Origin: Chamaecrista fasciculata
Lineage: Eukaryota; Streptophyta; Magnoliopsida; Fabales; Fabaceae
Assembly (NCBI GenBank): GCA_003254925.1
Contig: QANZ01000883.1
Coordinates: 1 to 64,000 of the forward strand
Direction: 5' to 3'
DNA: 64,000 bases
Shown here: positions 1-12,600 of the stretch, one piece after another
Position numbering within the stretch: the first letter of the stretch is position 1
How the letters are laid out: the number at the start of each line of letters is the position of its first letter
Made by a program: the position numbers and the translations under genes
The notes under the pieces: model-generated
What the model was told of the DNA's origin: nothing
The model's database searches: none
What the model saw: only the letters and a program-made list of their open reading frames with translations

Positions 1-61
1 GAATGAGGATCTTCCCCTTTTCTCTTTCTGGATTCTGCCCAATTGTGTTGTAACTCTATAC

Positions 62-820
62 ATTTTTTTTTTATAACAAACAAAATTTTATTAACAACAA
101 GCAGAAACATAAGTATAACAGTACGAGGTTATACAACTCTTCTACAGCTAAAACTACACAAAGCAACCTCATTACTAGCCGAATAACAGTCATCATTACT
201 AGCTACACAAATCCTAAGATAGTCGAAATGCATGAAATCATAAAGACAAGATAGAACAATAAAACTAGGCATAGAAGTAAAGATAGTCTTTGGGGACATA
301 GAAGATCTGCCCCATTTAGCCAAAATATTCGCAGGATGATTGGCTTCCCTGAAGATGTGTTGAATCCTTGATTAATCTTCAAAGAGTTGCAGGAAACATC
401 TGCAATTATGGATAAGAGGGAAAAGATGATGGTGAGATGATAAATTTGGATCAGTAATAAGCTTAACCGCCAAGAGGGAGTCTGTTTCAACTATAATGTG
501 ACTAATATTAAGGTCTTTAGCAAGTTGCAAGCCATGAAGGATACTCCAAAGCTCAGCTTTTAGGATATTTCCTGTGCCCAGAAAAACAGAGAAACCCGTA
601 ATCCAATTTCCTGTATAATCTCTTATAATACCCCTGCTCCTAACATGTTATCCTTTGCTGATCCATCACAGTTAAGTTTAGAAAAAGGATAGTTTGGATT
701 AGTCCAATTAATGAAAGAGGTAGAAGAAGAAGGAGAGAACAGATAATGAAACTCAACTGACTCAGCTAAGAACATCTGGGACTTAATCACTTCTTCCTGT
801 CTAACATAGATTAGGAAACC
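62..820 (-). mobile_element. LINE 3' fragment with RNase H domain, broken
   Basis: Read on the minus strand, about 780 down to 129 encodes an RNase H-like domain of the kind found at the end of plant LINE ORF2 and related proteins. Visible landmarks in order are LNCDGSAKDN (first catalytic Asp), a region ending LKAELWSILHGLQLAKD (catalytic Glu), HIIVETDS (catalytic Asp) and REANHPANILAKWG (His/Asn-type end of the domain). The reading frame is broken by one single-base frameshift after DGSAKDNMLGAG and by one stop after CRCFLQLFED, so it is not functional. A T run at 62-72 on the plus strand is the likely poly(A) tail, which puts the 3' end there. The element lies head to head with the ORF1-like piece at 840-2720. 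Confidence 0.75.
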
Positions 821-839
821 AGGTTCTGTATTCTCTCTT

Positions 840-2720
840 CTCCTCCTTGGTTTCTCTATGGTTCTCCTTTGCTGGTTAGATCATGGTTGCCAAACTTTTC
901 CCCTTTCCTTTCTTCCCGATCGACTTCTATTTGGATCTCCCTTCCTCATCTCCCTGTGGAATACATGTGTTTTGATATTTTGAGTCTTATTGGAAATTCT
1001 TTAGGTAGATTGATTGCTTTAGACATGAACAATTTAAATAAAAATGTCTTATCTGCTGCTAGAATCTGTGTAGAACTCGACATTTTCAAAACACCACCTT
1101 CATCCCTAGTCTTTAATGGTATCCTTATTTACCCTGTTTATGAACATTTTTCTAAATATGACCCTAAGTTCTTCCAATCTAAGTTACCGTTACTACCTAC
1201 ACCCTCTTCACATTCGATCCCTACCTCTCAAAATCAATTTTTTTCAAATTTTAAACCCTTGCATGACCAACCTAAACAACCCCTTAGTCATGCCTATAAC
1301 CAGAAAACTTCTCATCGAACCAGTTTTTTAAATGACCCCTTAAACAAACCAAAACCTAAATCAGTACTTTCTCTGAATAACCCTAAAAGTAAGCTGCAGC
1401 CTTTTCATAAGAAAACAAATTATCTTAAACCTACACCTATTCACCTGATACCAAGCTATATAAAGGCTAAAGATAAACTTTTCCCTTCTCAGCAAACATC
1501 TGAAAAACAAAAAACACCTGCTAAAACAACCTTAAATTCTTCAGAGAAAACTATCCATAGTGTCTCCTCTCATCAATCCTTCTCACAAACCAATCTCTCT
1601 CCTACCTCGAGCTCACCAACTAACACCAGACACCTCATCCCACACTCAAACCACTCCCCCATGCAATCTACGTCCCCTAACATACCTCTTTTAGATAAAA
1701 ATAACCAAAGTCAACTCTCAAAACCCCTCTTAGAAATCGTGCTTGACATTGATTCAAGCCAAATCATATCAGCTGACCCTGTATCATCTCAAAACTGCTG
1801 TGATCCTTTACAACTTCGAAAAACCCTTGCCTCCCCCTCTCTACTTAAACAACCAAACTCTTCTTCCATTCTACCACAATCCCTTTCTGAACCTTCTCAA
1901 TACTCTTCCCTTACCATCACTAAAAACCCTTCGGACAAACATGTCTACAAACAATCTCTTCCAACCCAACAACCAGACACCTTCATCACCCACATCTCCA
2001 CTACCCCCAAACATCCAGAATCAAATTCAATCATCCCTACCATCTCAACCCATACAGATGCCGAGTCCAACCTCCCCAATCTTTCCTTTTCCATTACCAC
2101 CAAACATGACCCACCCTCCTCCTTTATCACCAACTACCCAAAGCGCACAAAATCCAGTTTCCCTTCTGATAATACCAATCCGTTGGCCCACACAAGTCCA
2201 CATGACTTCAGACAACAACCCTCCTCCTCAAGACCCAAGAGAAGACATTCTAAACAACCTCTATGAATCATTTCAACAACAAACATCCCCATCATCTGCA
2301 ATAACCCTTATATGGATCAATCTCCTTCGAGGGATCCTCAACAACTCCTCTTGGATTCACTGCTGGGCAAGCCTTCTGGGTCAAGCATACATAAAGAACA
2401 CAAGAAACACTCATACCCGAGAGATAGCTTCTCTCCTTCGCCTAAATCACACCTTTGTGCTTCCCTCTCCACGCTTCAACAACATGATACAATACAACTG
2501 GTTTCCATCCCCACCTCCACCACCAAATCCCCTCATTACAGATCTCCACTCTTCACCTCTCACTCACACTCTAAACTTCCATCTCTCAGGCACAGACTTC
2601 ACCCTCATAGGAAACCAAAATCACTGTGTCTTCTTCACAGACCCTCCTCACTTAGTAGACACCTTTATAGACATAGACTGTATCTTAAATATAGATACAG
2701 GAACCGTAAATTACAATCTA
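840..2720 (+). mobile_element. LINE ORF1-like (DUF4283) fragment
   Basis: The plus-strand frame running to 2266 begins PWFLYGSPLLVRSWLPNF, followed by WISLPHLPVEY and GRLIALDMNN, then ARICVELD. This is the consensus order of the DUF4283 domain found in plant LINE ORF1 and gag-like proteins. The usual CCHC zinc knuckle that follows is not recognisable. After about residue 90 the protein becomes a long Ser/Pro/Asn/Lys-rich low-complexity tail. Two other frames are open over about 1743-2744, which reflects the C-rich composition rather than separate genes. The left edge is truncated inside DUF4283, exactly where the inverted RNase H piece begins. It is a transposon remnant, not a host gene. Confidence 0.65.
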
Positions 2721-2721
2721 C

Positions 2722-3060
2722 TGTTGGGAATTGTAGGCGCCTAACGCAGCGGAAGCAAATATAAAATTAAAATAAAACACGCTAGGTCCTAAAATTCCCG
2801 AACGGATCCGCTAGTAGAATTTAAAACTTTTATAGATAGTGGTATACCTCACGAGTTTCAATCCATTGGTTGAACAAGGCGTGTCCAAGGAGCCCACTCC
2901 CAGCGTTCTCCCTCTGCCAGTAATCCACACGAACAGTTTCTTCGGGCACCAAGGTGCTAGCCTTCAGTTCTTTTCTCCAAAAGAACTAGGGACCAATCTA
3001 CAGTGTGTTTGNTATAGAGACGAACTCATAATTAAATTATTCCTATAAACATAACTTATA
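2722..3060 (-). mobile_element. Possible LTR fragment, copia-type, old
   Basis: The plus strand starts TGTTGGGAATTG and soon has CGCAGCGGAAGC. Reversed, that reads GCTTCCGCTGCG close to a ...CCCAACA end, which resembles the 3' end of many plant copia LTRs. The right edge is not defined, and an N at 3011 lies inside it. No internal coding region is seen next to it, so it is at most a solo or partial LTR. This is an inference from end motifs only. Confidence 0.3.
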
Positions 3061-4581
3061 TAAACGAGTGATCAATGAATATATACAAAGTATATACAGT
3101 AGTGTGGTATGAATGATTTGATGATGCAAATTTCTACATTCAATTCTAAATACAGTGCAGAAGAAGCTCATTGATTGAGCAGTCACTACCAGTACGCATT
3201 ACGAACTATATATATACGGTTTGATCCCCCACATTGCACATATGTTACAACTATATATATATATATATGGAAATGGACCCTAATGATCTTATTTATTTGA
3301 CCAACAAATATATGACAGTGATGGGTCATTCACTATTCACAGTTTAATTGGGCTTTCATTTCCCTACCTCTGTTTCCTCTCTTTCAGGGCCATTCTTTTC
3401 TTTAATCAACCTCTATATAGTCTATATAATGTATCAGCAAAATGATTATATATATATAGATATGATGACTTGATGAGTTTTATTATACTATTTTTATCTA
3501 CGTTATATGGATTATTTTATTTAATTTTTGAATTATCGATTCAGTATTATTATTGTGATGGCTAGTACCTAGTAGCTAGTCTCTGATATTATATTATTTG
3601 AATTATTAGACTATTGCCTACGTGATGATTTCTCACGGACACGTGGATTCAGATCCCCCGGACAGTGCTGCAGAGACGTCAATTATATATATATCAGAAT
3701 TGGCTTCAACTTGTCATTCATTTTTATCATTTAATATAAAAAGGTCTAGCTATAATAATATAAAGTATGTGTACCCCAAGGCTCAAAATTCATATATATT
3801 TTAATATACTAAATAAATATAACCACACGCCCACCCTCTCAAATGAATTTTGAAAACAAAATACATAATTACAACGTAACTCAAATATATATATATATAA
3901 TATCACATTTTAATTATAAAATTAAAGCTATATATCCAGAGAATTATTTTTGTGTGATCATGAATACAAAACTTCACTTTTAATATTGTCCTTCATGCAT
4001 GTTAGCACTGGCTAGCTATAGCAGGCTCTTAATTGTTTACTTTGAATTTTGTGTGAACAAATTCCAAGACAGTTGTATGCATATATATAGACGGAAAATG
4101 ACAAATAGAAGGAAGAAAAGAGGCACTATACACGAATATTAGTGTTGGACCTTTTATATGTATAGTTGGCTGGCTCAGCTTCAGAACAAGTATATAATCA
4201 TTGTTATCACAATGGTTGAAAATGAAGTTTCATTTTGGAGCAAAAGCCTTTTCGGTTTCGTTCACTTTTTGGGATCACTGTTTACATGCAGTATTGAGCG
4301 GCTTTTAGGGAAAATACTATATATGCCAGCTTCACACACATTTTTATATATATATATATAATATCAGCCAAAGCCAGGGTCACATATTTTTTATTCCACT
4401 TTTATAAGTTATTTAGTTATATATATAACATGATAACTTACCTACCAATCAAACCTTGTCGTCTAGTCTCTTCTTCTGCATATCTTTCTATATCAGTTCC
4501 TTCTCATTTCTCAATATCATTTTGATTCAGTTGAGTGATATGAATCCTCATTTTCACACTCCCACTAAACATGCACATCTT

Positions 4582-4614
<33 letters not shown>

Positions 4615-7560
4615 TATCAATGATATATATGTTATTAATCTAATTTTTAATAGTTCGTACAATATACAACAATTGATACATTTTCTGGTTTTCTGTGGTT
4701 TCAGCAATTAATTAGAATATACTGTTTTAATTTGACAAATGGCACGCAATGGAATCAAAATTAAAAAATATATATATATTTAGATCAATGAATCATATAT
4801 AAATCTCATCATGATTTGCATTACACAAACTTAAAGTTGTGTTTGTGTACACACAATTAAGTTTTAGTAAAACGATATCAGTATCGTATTATTATTAATA
4901 TATCCAACAAAATCTTTGAAATATCTGAAAAAGTCAACACATATATAGAAAGAAAAACGACACGTTGCTCAAGTTCCTCAAGCCATGATTAAGTATTGTT
5001 GAAATAAGAATATATTATTATTATATTGGCAAAGCTAGCCCTCCCTCGGTGCTCTTTTTTAAAAGGAAGTATGATTTTCAAATTAGTTAATGAGTCCTTG
5101 TCTACAAGACATAGGCATAAGCTACTATTAGTGGTTCTTATCATGATGCATATGGCTCAGGCCTCTGAGGTTTAGTTTGTCAAAATATTATTGATGTACA
5201 AACCATGAATCCATTTCAGTGTATGATCGAGATCAACCCTATAATTATTTACACACATAGGTGAATTATATATGGATGGGTGGCCACTGCATGACTATTT
5301 GAATACGTAAGGATGATATATATATAGAGAGAGCAAATAAGATGATCAGCTGTGGAAACTGGAAAGCCCTTTTGTAACGTTGTATTCCACTTTAGATTGA
5401 CGACTTTGGGAATTAAAGAATTAAGTAGATAGATTCCATATATCTTAATGCTACATAAGCTAGCCAACGCGTAGGTCGACATTATTAATATATATTATAT
5501 TAATTCACACTATTTCACTCTCCTCTCTGGTCTCCATCAGAGGGTTAAGCTAATTTAAAGACACAAACAAACAAAACAAAACTGATCTTGCAATATTATT
5601 TGGCTAATTAAATTTAATACGTATGAATATGATAGAGTAGCAATTTAACAAATAATAACATATAGGACTTTCTTCTTTTTTTGAGTAAGAAATTGTAGAT
5701 AATTGGAGTAATAGATAGATAGATAGATAGATAGATAGAAAAAGAATGAAGGGGGAAGTGATAAAATAAAGAAGTGAAAATTAAAGAGGGGTTTCATTTT
5801 CAAAGTGATGGAGCTTTGGCCAACATTTGGACGTGGGTATAGCATATAGAGCAGGGAACAGAGCAAGTAGGCAAAATAGGATAGGACTTAGGAGTAAAGA
5901 AGTGGAAAGCAGTAGTACTTGGATAAATTAAATAAATATCTAGTTATTAGTTTCATGGATATATATCATACAATACAAGTTTGATGAGGCGCACACAGAG
6001 AAGAGAAGGTGTATTTATTTTGGATATGAAATGATGATATGATTATGATTATGATACGAGAGTTACCGGCGACGAAATGGGGGTGGCCTTATATTCCTTC
6101 TGTTTCTTCCCACAACTTTTTTCTGATTGCGACTGTCGGCATCCTTATTCACTCACACGTGTCCCTCCTCTTTACCGACTAAGCAGGTTTCCCGTGCCTC
6201 TTCCATTAACACTCACTTCATTCCTTAATACATACAAATTACACTCTCATCTTTCATTTCAACTATTTAACTTCTATCAAATCTTTCTATTCTTATTATC
6301 TACATTAATAATCTCACCATCTATGTATCATCATATCCTACCTTGTTCATTTTATTAAACAATTCAATTGAATATATATATATATGGAAGTCAAATATAT
6401 AATAGTGAAATATAATAATTTCATACAAACGTACATTTTATTTTATGAACTAAATCAGGCCACCAAACACTCAAACAGTGAGAATGAGGGAAAAGTACCC
6501 TTCGGCTCTAATATACCAACATTCTTCAAACTCATTCCTTTTAACATTCATTTACGGTTCTGCTGATCCATTTATGTGTATATGTGTGTGTACTCATTTT
6601 CTATGTACATTCCATCGAATTGTCGATTTTAATTAGATTTTGAAAATGAATTGGCAACCGGGGAGACTGACATGAACAATTATGTTCATTTCAATATTTT
6701 TAGCTCTGTTACTTGGATTTCTAAACAGGACAATTGCTATACGCTCAGAAATTACCAGTCAATAAACCCATGTATATATATGTAACCAGAAAATTAATAA
6801 TTAACGACATCACTTCCTAAACTAACATATATATAATGCATATTCTTAGTCATACTTCAATGTTAATTAACTCCCTAGTTCCTACCTACCTATTCCAGAT
6901 AAGATGATGACTGATGATGATGAGAAGATGTGGATTTGATGAAGTGCATGGATAACCGTAATAGCAATTGGGAAATGAAAAAATGAGGCAATTAAATTGT
7001 GTGGTGTGGTAATTGAAAGTAATTAATATGGAAAGAAGCATAATGATGAGTGGCGAATCATGACAAATAAGCGACAGTTGCAAACAGTGAAAAATAAGCA
7101 GAAATGAAGTTACTAAAGAGAGTGACACACATATTGTTACCCTAACTGGAATCCATGCCCATATTGTCTCCTCTCTAACATCAATCACCCTCACTAACCT
7201 CTCTCTCTCTCTTTTAGTGGCTTTGTCACAACCAGCACTGGTGGCAGATCAGCTTCTTTTTTCTTAATTAGGGACCCACATCTTAACATGTGATACATAT
7301 AACTCCTTTGTTTTAACTTAATGCAGTTCCACCTTACATGATACATTACTTTGAAAAACAATAATATTATTTTTATGCAGTGTACTTGATAGCTAATTAA
7401 TTAACTTACATAAAATGAGCATATATATGTTTCTACTTAAGTATTTTGTTTTTCTTGTAAAATAAAAATGCATATATATTAATTATATTGAATAATATAT
7501 GTAGAAGTGTAAGTAAATAGAAATTTGTTGGGACACATACATGTGGCCCCTCCCCTAATA
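3061..7560. other. AT-rich intergenic stretch, no gene seen
   Basis: This region holds many (TA)n runs, short homopolymers and T/C-rich patches. Open frames here are short, lack family motifs and lack exon-like composition. A G-box-like CACGTG lies near 3638. I see no coding exon, tRNA or known plant microRNA mature sequence. Confidence 0.5.
5711..5739. repeat. (TAGA)n microsatellite
   Basis: About seven uninterrupted units of ATAG/TAGA, readable directly. Confidence 0.9.
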
Positions 7561-7704
7561 ACACAATACGTCTCTCTCTAGGTACCTTACATTTTAATGC
7601 GCTCCATATATATTCAAACCAATTCCCCCTGTCACAATCCATCTTCGTAAAGCGCAACACACTATACGTCTCTCTCTAGGTACCTTACATTTTAATTCGC
7701 TCCT
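7561..7704. repeat. Local direct duplication, 98-bp offset
   Basis: The block with TACGTCTCTCTCTAGGTACC and the following CTTACATTTTAAT.CGCTCC occurs at 7561-7605 and again from 7659, about 45 bp each, with two differences. The spacing of 98 bp suggests a tandem segmental duplication inside intergenic DNA. Confidence 0.8.
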
Positions 7705-9686
7705 ATTATTAATATTAAGCCACCCAGTTATATCAAACAATTATTAATCGACTTCTTCCATATATATGTATATATATATATACACACACACACACTGACA
7801 CACAACTTCATCATGCTTAATTCATCACAAAAAAATATATCAATAACCACGTACCATTCAGATCCTCCCTTTCGACATCTCTCGTGTTCATCATGTTCAT
7901 GTCATGTCCTCAAATACTTCCATTTCATAGAGTTCTACTCATACAGATGCGGAATATCAATTGAATTGATGGACTTTCAAGCCCAATGGGCCCCCATCCC
8001 ATACTGGATTTAAAATCTTGATCCAGGACTAAAGATTGAGTAATTAAATAGCCACAGGCTATGGTTAACCTCTGCACTTAGCCACTCAGTACTATCACTG
8101 AATCTTTAACGAAACAACATTACTGTAAAGATCGTTGATAAATGATATCCTTTCTGTATCTGGTGACCAAATATTTACTAGAAGCACCAAGCTGCCTAAT
8201 ATTATTGGGGCCAAAACGCAAATGAAAGACGAATATCATTTCTCCAAAAGATATATTAGTTTCATCATAATTTCATTTTAATTTATATATACAAATATTT
8301 TAAAAATAATAGATAGTTTTGGTATCAGAGATCATGATTAGAAGTGAGAAATTATTAATTATTATGAAATTATGGATGACGAAGGACTGATGAAGTTTTT
8401 TGGACCATATAAATAATTTTAAAATTCTGATATCTTTTATAATATATAACTTTTTTTGGACCATCCAACAGATTTGCTTTGCATACTCATTTTCCTCATG
8501 TGAATGGATGTTCAAATCCCCTCATTGGACTTTGACTGATATTTCTGATTTTTTTGGGGGATCTTCTCTAATGCCAAGGAACACAAAGTTTTTCTTTTTT
8601 TGGGGGGGCCTGAAGCAACACAAAGAGATGGCTTCCTTTAGAAACAAAAGGAATTTAAAGTAACTATTTGAATTGGGCATATGGTTGTCCCTTTATGATT
8701 TAAAGGGACAGTCACTATCAGTGTTGGTGGTATAACCTATTCTCGCTGATTCCCCCAAAGTTATAGAAGCAAAAATAAAATAAAACAATCAATTATTCTG
8801 TAAGCATGGTATTATGTATTAATTAAGATGAAATTAATTAATATCTGGTGGTGCATGCATGCATGCAGGTGTGGTGATATCCAAAATATATAAGCGACAG
8901 AAATGGAGGGGCATATACCTTGTTTTTAGATGGTTCTTTTTTATTTTGTTTTTTTTGTCAGTTTTTAGATGGTTCTACCTTCCAAGTTCCAAGAGATTGC
9001 CAGAGCCAGATGGGATCCCATAAGGTTTACATGGCTGCTGGATTCTAAAACAATAGCTTCAAATTTTCATCTTTTCTTCTTATCATCATACTTTATCTCA
9101 ATCTTACGTGCGATTTCATCTTTTGATAATTTCATGAATAGCCAGAATAGGATCTCTGGAAAATATAATTAAATTACCTTATAATAATGAAATGCCTAGC
9201 TCCCAAGCAATTAGGAAGCTTTTTAGGTTTTGTCAGGTTAAGCCTTACCCAAGTCCCAAGCAATCAGAAGCACAATGGTGTACTTATGTGACAACGCAAC
9301 ACACGATTAGCGTAAAGTACTGGAATAATTATACAATGCCGTCACTGTCAGTTTATACAGTGGATAAATATAATTCTCAGACGATTCATCTCTCCCCCTA
9401 CATGTGAAAAAATATGCATTTTACAAGGTACTAGAAGAGTATTTCATATTCTTGCTAATGTGATTTGATCCTAATTCTTGAAAACTCGTAAAAAAAACAG
9501 ACAAAAACCCAAACTGCATACAAATTTACAGGAAATGACATCCATTGAAGCACACTAAGCGTCACTGTTAGTATGATCTCTTTTGCGATTCACAAGCCGC
9601 CTTTTCTGCACGCCCAGAAAAAGCCACGCACTGATGAGAGATTGGCAGTTCAATTCATGTATCCACCATGTAAACTATTGGCCACC
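7705..9686. other. Intergenic, downstream of NUP85
   Basis: AT-rich sequence with (TA)n, (CA)n and poly-T runs. The last few hundred bases before 9686 are the probable NUP85 3' UTR and downstream flank. No separate gene can be supported. Confidence 0.4.
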
Positions 9687-12600
9687 CTATTCATCAAGTA
9701 TAGTCCGTCCAAGATTTGTTGCTAGCGCCAACCTGACAGAGCTTAGTGCCTCTGGTGGTAAGTTAGACTCTATAAAGTCTGGACGCAGCCTTGCTAAAGA
9801 TAACTCTTGCAGTTTATTCAGCAGAAGATTAGTCTCAGAGGCATTTAGCAGAGGACAATCCTGCCAATTAAGCAGCTTCAACTGCACCCAAAAGAAAGCA
9901 AACGGGGCAGTCAAATTTGAGGCAACAACAAATTTTCATATCAAACATGGAAAAATTAAAATACACTTGCAATAATATAGCAACATGTAAAATTACAAAA
10001 ATCGGATACTTTGAGAGTAAAAATGTAGAATTTCAAGAGAAGAATGAAACAAAGGTAACAATGACAACAGAATCAGCCATACAAAAAATATACAGTTGCA
10101 AGTTATTAAAAGAGAAAATTTCTTCACTGGATCTATAAAATGACAGAATTTACTTTGAAAACTCTAACTGTTAAGAAATACTCCCATCATCTCAGGTTTT
10201 AGAACCAAGAGTTATTGGAGTATAAGAGTATTAGATAAATCCACATTTATGTAAGCTATGCCACAACATTAGCCAACGTTATTCATTCACATAATGCCAC
10301 ATGCATCATGACTAACCCACCCTGATGACAACCAAAATGAAAAAAATATCAATCAATAGCAGAGGACATCAAAAAGTATTTGTAGTACAAACTATGAAAC
10401 TAGAAAAATAGATCATTGCTACACTTGCAAGTAAAAGCATGGCATACCCTAAGCGACTAGGGGTAGATTTCAATTAAAGATAATAGAGAAAAAAATATAT
10501 TGGTTCCTATAAACAAGTTAACATGCATTATGCTACAGATAATGATAATTTTAAAAATAAAAGACCCACCGAGTCATAGAGAAGAGGAAGCCAAAAACGC
10601 TGAGGGGTCGATGGGTTTTTCATAAGCTGCGTAATAAGAAGATATATATCATATTTCAAAATAGATGTGATAAACCAAATAAATTTCAATAAAATATAAC
10701 ATAGAATAGAATTTCCATGTTATCGTGCATTCTTATTGACCAAAATTGTACAAAGGTTATTGAATAGAGCATGAATAAGTATCTACACTTAAAATTTAAT
10801 AGTAAGCAGCATTTTAATTTACTGAAGCCAAATTAATCACAAAAGAAAAAATATCAGCTAATACCAGTATGAGGGAGTGAGCAGTTTGCCTAGCAGCTTC
10901 AGTTGATTTTCCACTAGGCACCTGCTGAAGGAATTTTTTGAAGTCCCTGTACCTGTAATACAACAAATGTTTGAAATGAGATGAACAAAATGAACAAAAT
11001 AAAACTGGATGACAGTGATTACTGATCAAGAGACATAGACAGATGAGGAAACTCATACTTGCGCAAAAACTCAAGACCACCAGCAGTTTTAGATTCAGAA
11101 CCCAATAATTCAATTACACCTTCCCATTGCTGTCAAATAGAGGGATAGACAAAAATAAGAAATCTGAATAATGTAAAAAAAAAGGAACTTTTTGGAATTG
11201 AGTAATAAAAAAAATTGACAGGCTATTGAACTTAATGATTTATTGCAAAAATTACCTTGAAGCTTTCGTCAGATATTGACTTTCCAACAGAATCAAATAA
11301 TTGCTGAGCAATCCTATGGAGGCGATTAGCATCTTGAGCTTGTTGAAGCCAGTATATTCCAGAACCTTTCCTACCATGCTTCCAGTGATATACCCCAGCA
11401 ACCTAACATCATGATGTTAATCCAATTATAGTCAACTAAAGAACAAAAGAAGAAAATTTCAAATCCCACTCTTCATGTTTATTGTATACGAAAGAACAGT
11501 TAATGTCATTAAGTGTGTATTGTACCTTCATGATATTTGAGCTAATGTGATCAAGTCCATACAGACGACATAACTCTATATTCTGCATGAATTAATATGA
11601 TTTGTCTGTCATTCACAAGTACACAAGACGTAGTAAAAAAATTTCCATCTCATGAAGCAGAAGCAATAACTGAATATTTAAAAAAATATACCTTAAGCAA
11701 CAATTCATTATGTTGAACAGATTGTCTGTACAATAAAATCTCTAGCAAGCCCATTCCTTGCTTCAAGCATGACGCCAAATATATTGGAGCTATCTGCAAT
11801 CATACCAAATGTGATCCTTAGACCATGCAAGTGGCATAACATTCACAATTATACAAAATAACATTGTTGCGCAAAGTGGATTCAATTCTGCTATCTGTTG
11901 CACACTTCATTTGGTAAATAAAAACTGGGTCTCACTCAAACTAATGTCAAAACCCCAATGCATATATGTGGCTTTGTGCAAAAACTTGATGTTGATAGGT
12001 GTAATTGGGATCTTTCAACATAATCCACTACTATGTTGGGATCAGAATATCTGTTAGTCTTGCTCAAGAAATAAGAACTCACTTGCCAAGTCAATGCATG
12101 TGATGAAAGAACTTGGGCATATATAAGTCTATGGAGTTCCCCTATGCTTATTCCTCCCAAGTTATAACGCTCTTCATATAGTAGAATCTCTGCTTGCTCA
12201 CTCCCAGCAGTCAACAATTCTACAGCATGTGCAACCAACCTATTGATAAAGGATAAAAACAGTAGAAAATTAAAAAAGGAGACATCCAGTAGATAAATCA
12301 AATAAAGAAAGAAGAGAACTTAGCAGCTCACCAAGGGCCATATTCTCTGGAACATTCTGCTAAAACAACCTAAACCATTTTAAAAATATCATTGAAGTGT
12401 AATAGTAGGAAAGTGAAAACTGAACCAAATAAGAGAATAGTGAAATAGAAAGAAGCAGCAGCTTGACCCAAATACAGGGAAATAATGAATTATAGATTCG
12501 TCACCTCAGTATTTTCTTCAAGAATTCCAATCATAAGTCCAGTCAACCTGTGAGCACTGGATATTGGTTTCAACTGGATGCATTTCTGAGCCAAACTATG

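Noticed and set aside
1743-2764. Two further plus-strand frames overlapping the LINE ORF1 tail
   Set aside because: The sequence is C-rich and low in stops; no domain is seen and the composition is repetitive.
5335-5380. Sequence resembling miR396 (CAGCTGTGGAAACTGGAAAG)
   Set aside because: It differs from miR396 and its complement at too many positions, and no pairing arm is nearby.
6886-7194. 102-codon minus frame in intergenic DNA
   Set aside because: AT-rich composition, no motif and no splice context; similar frames occur by chance in this region.
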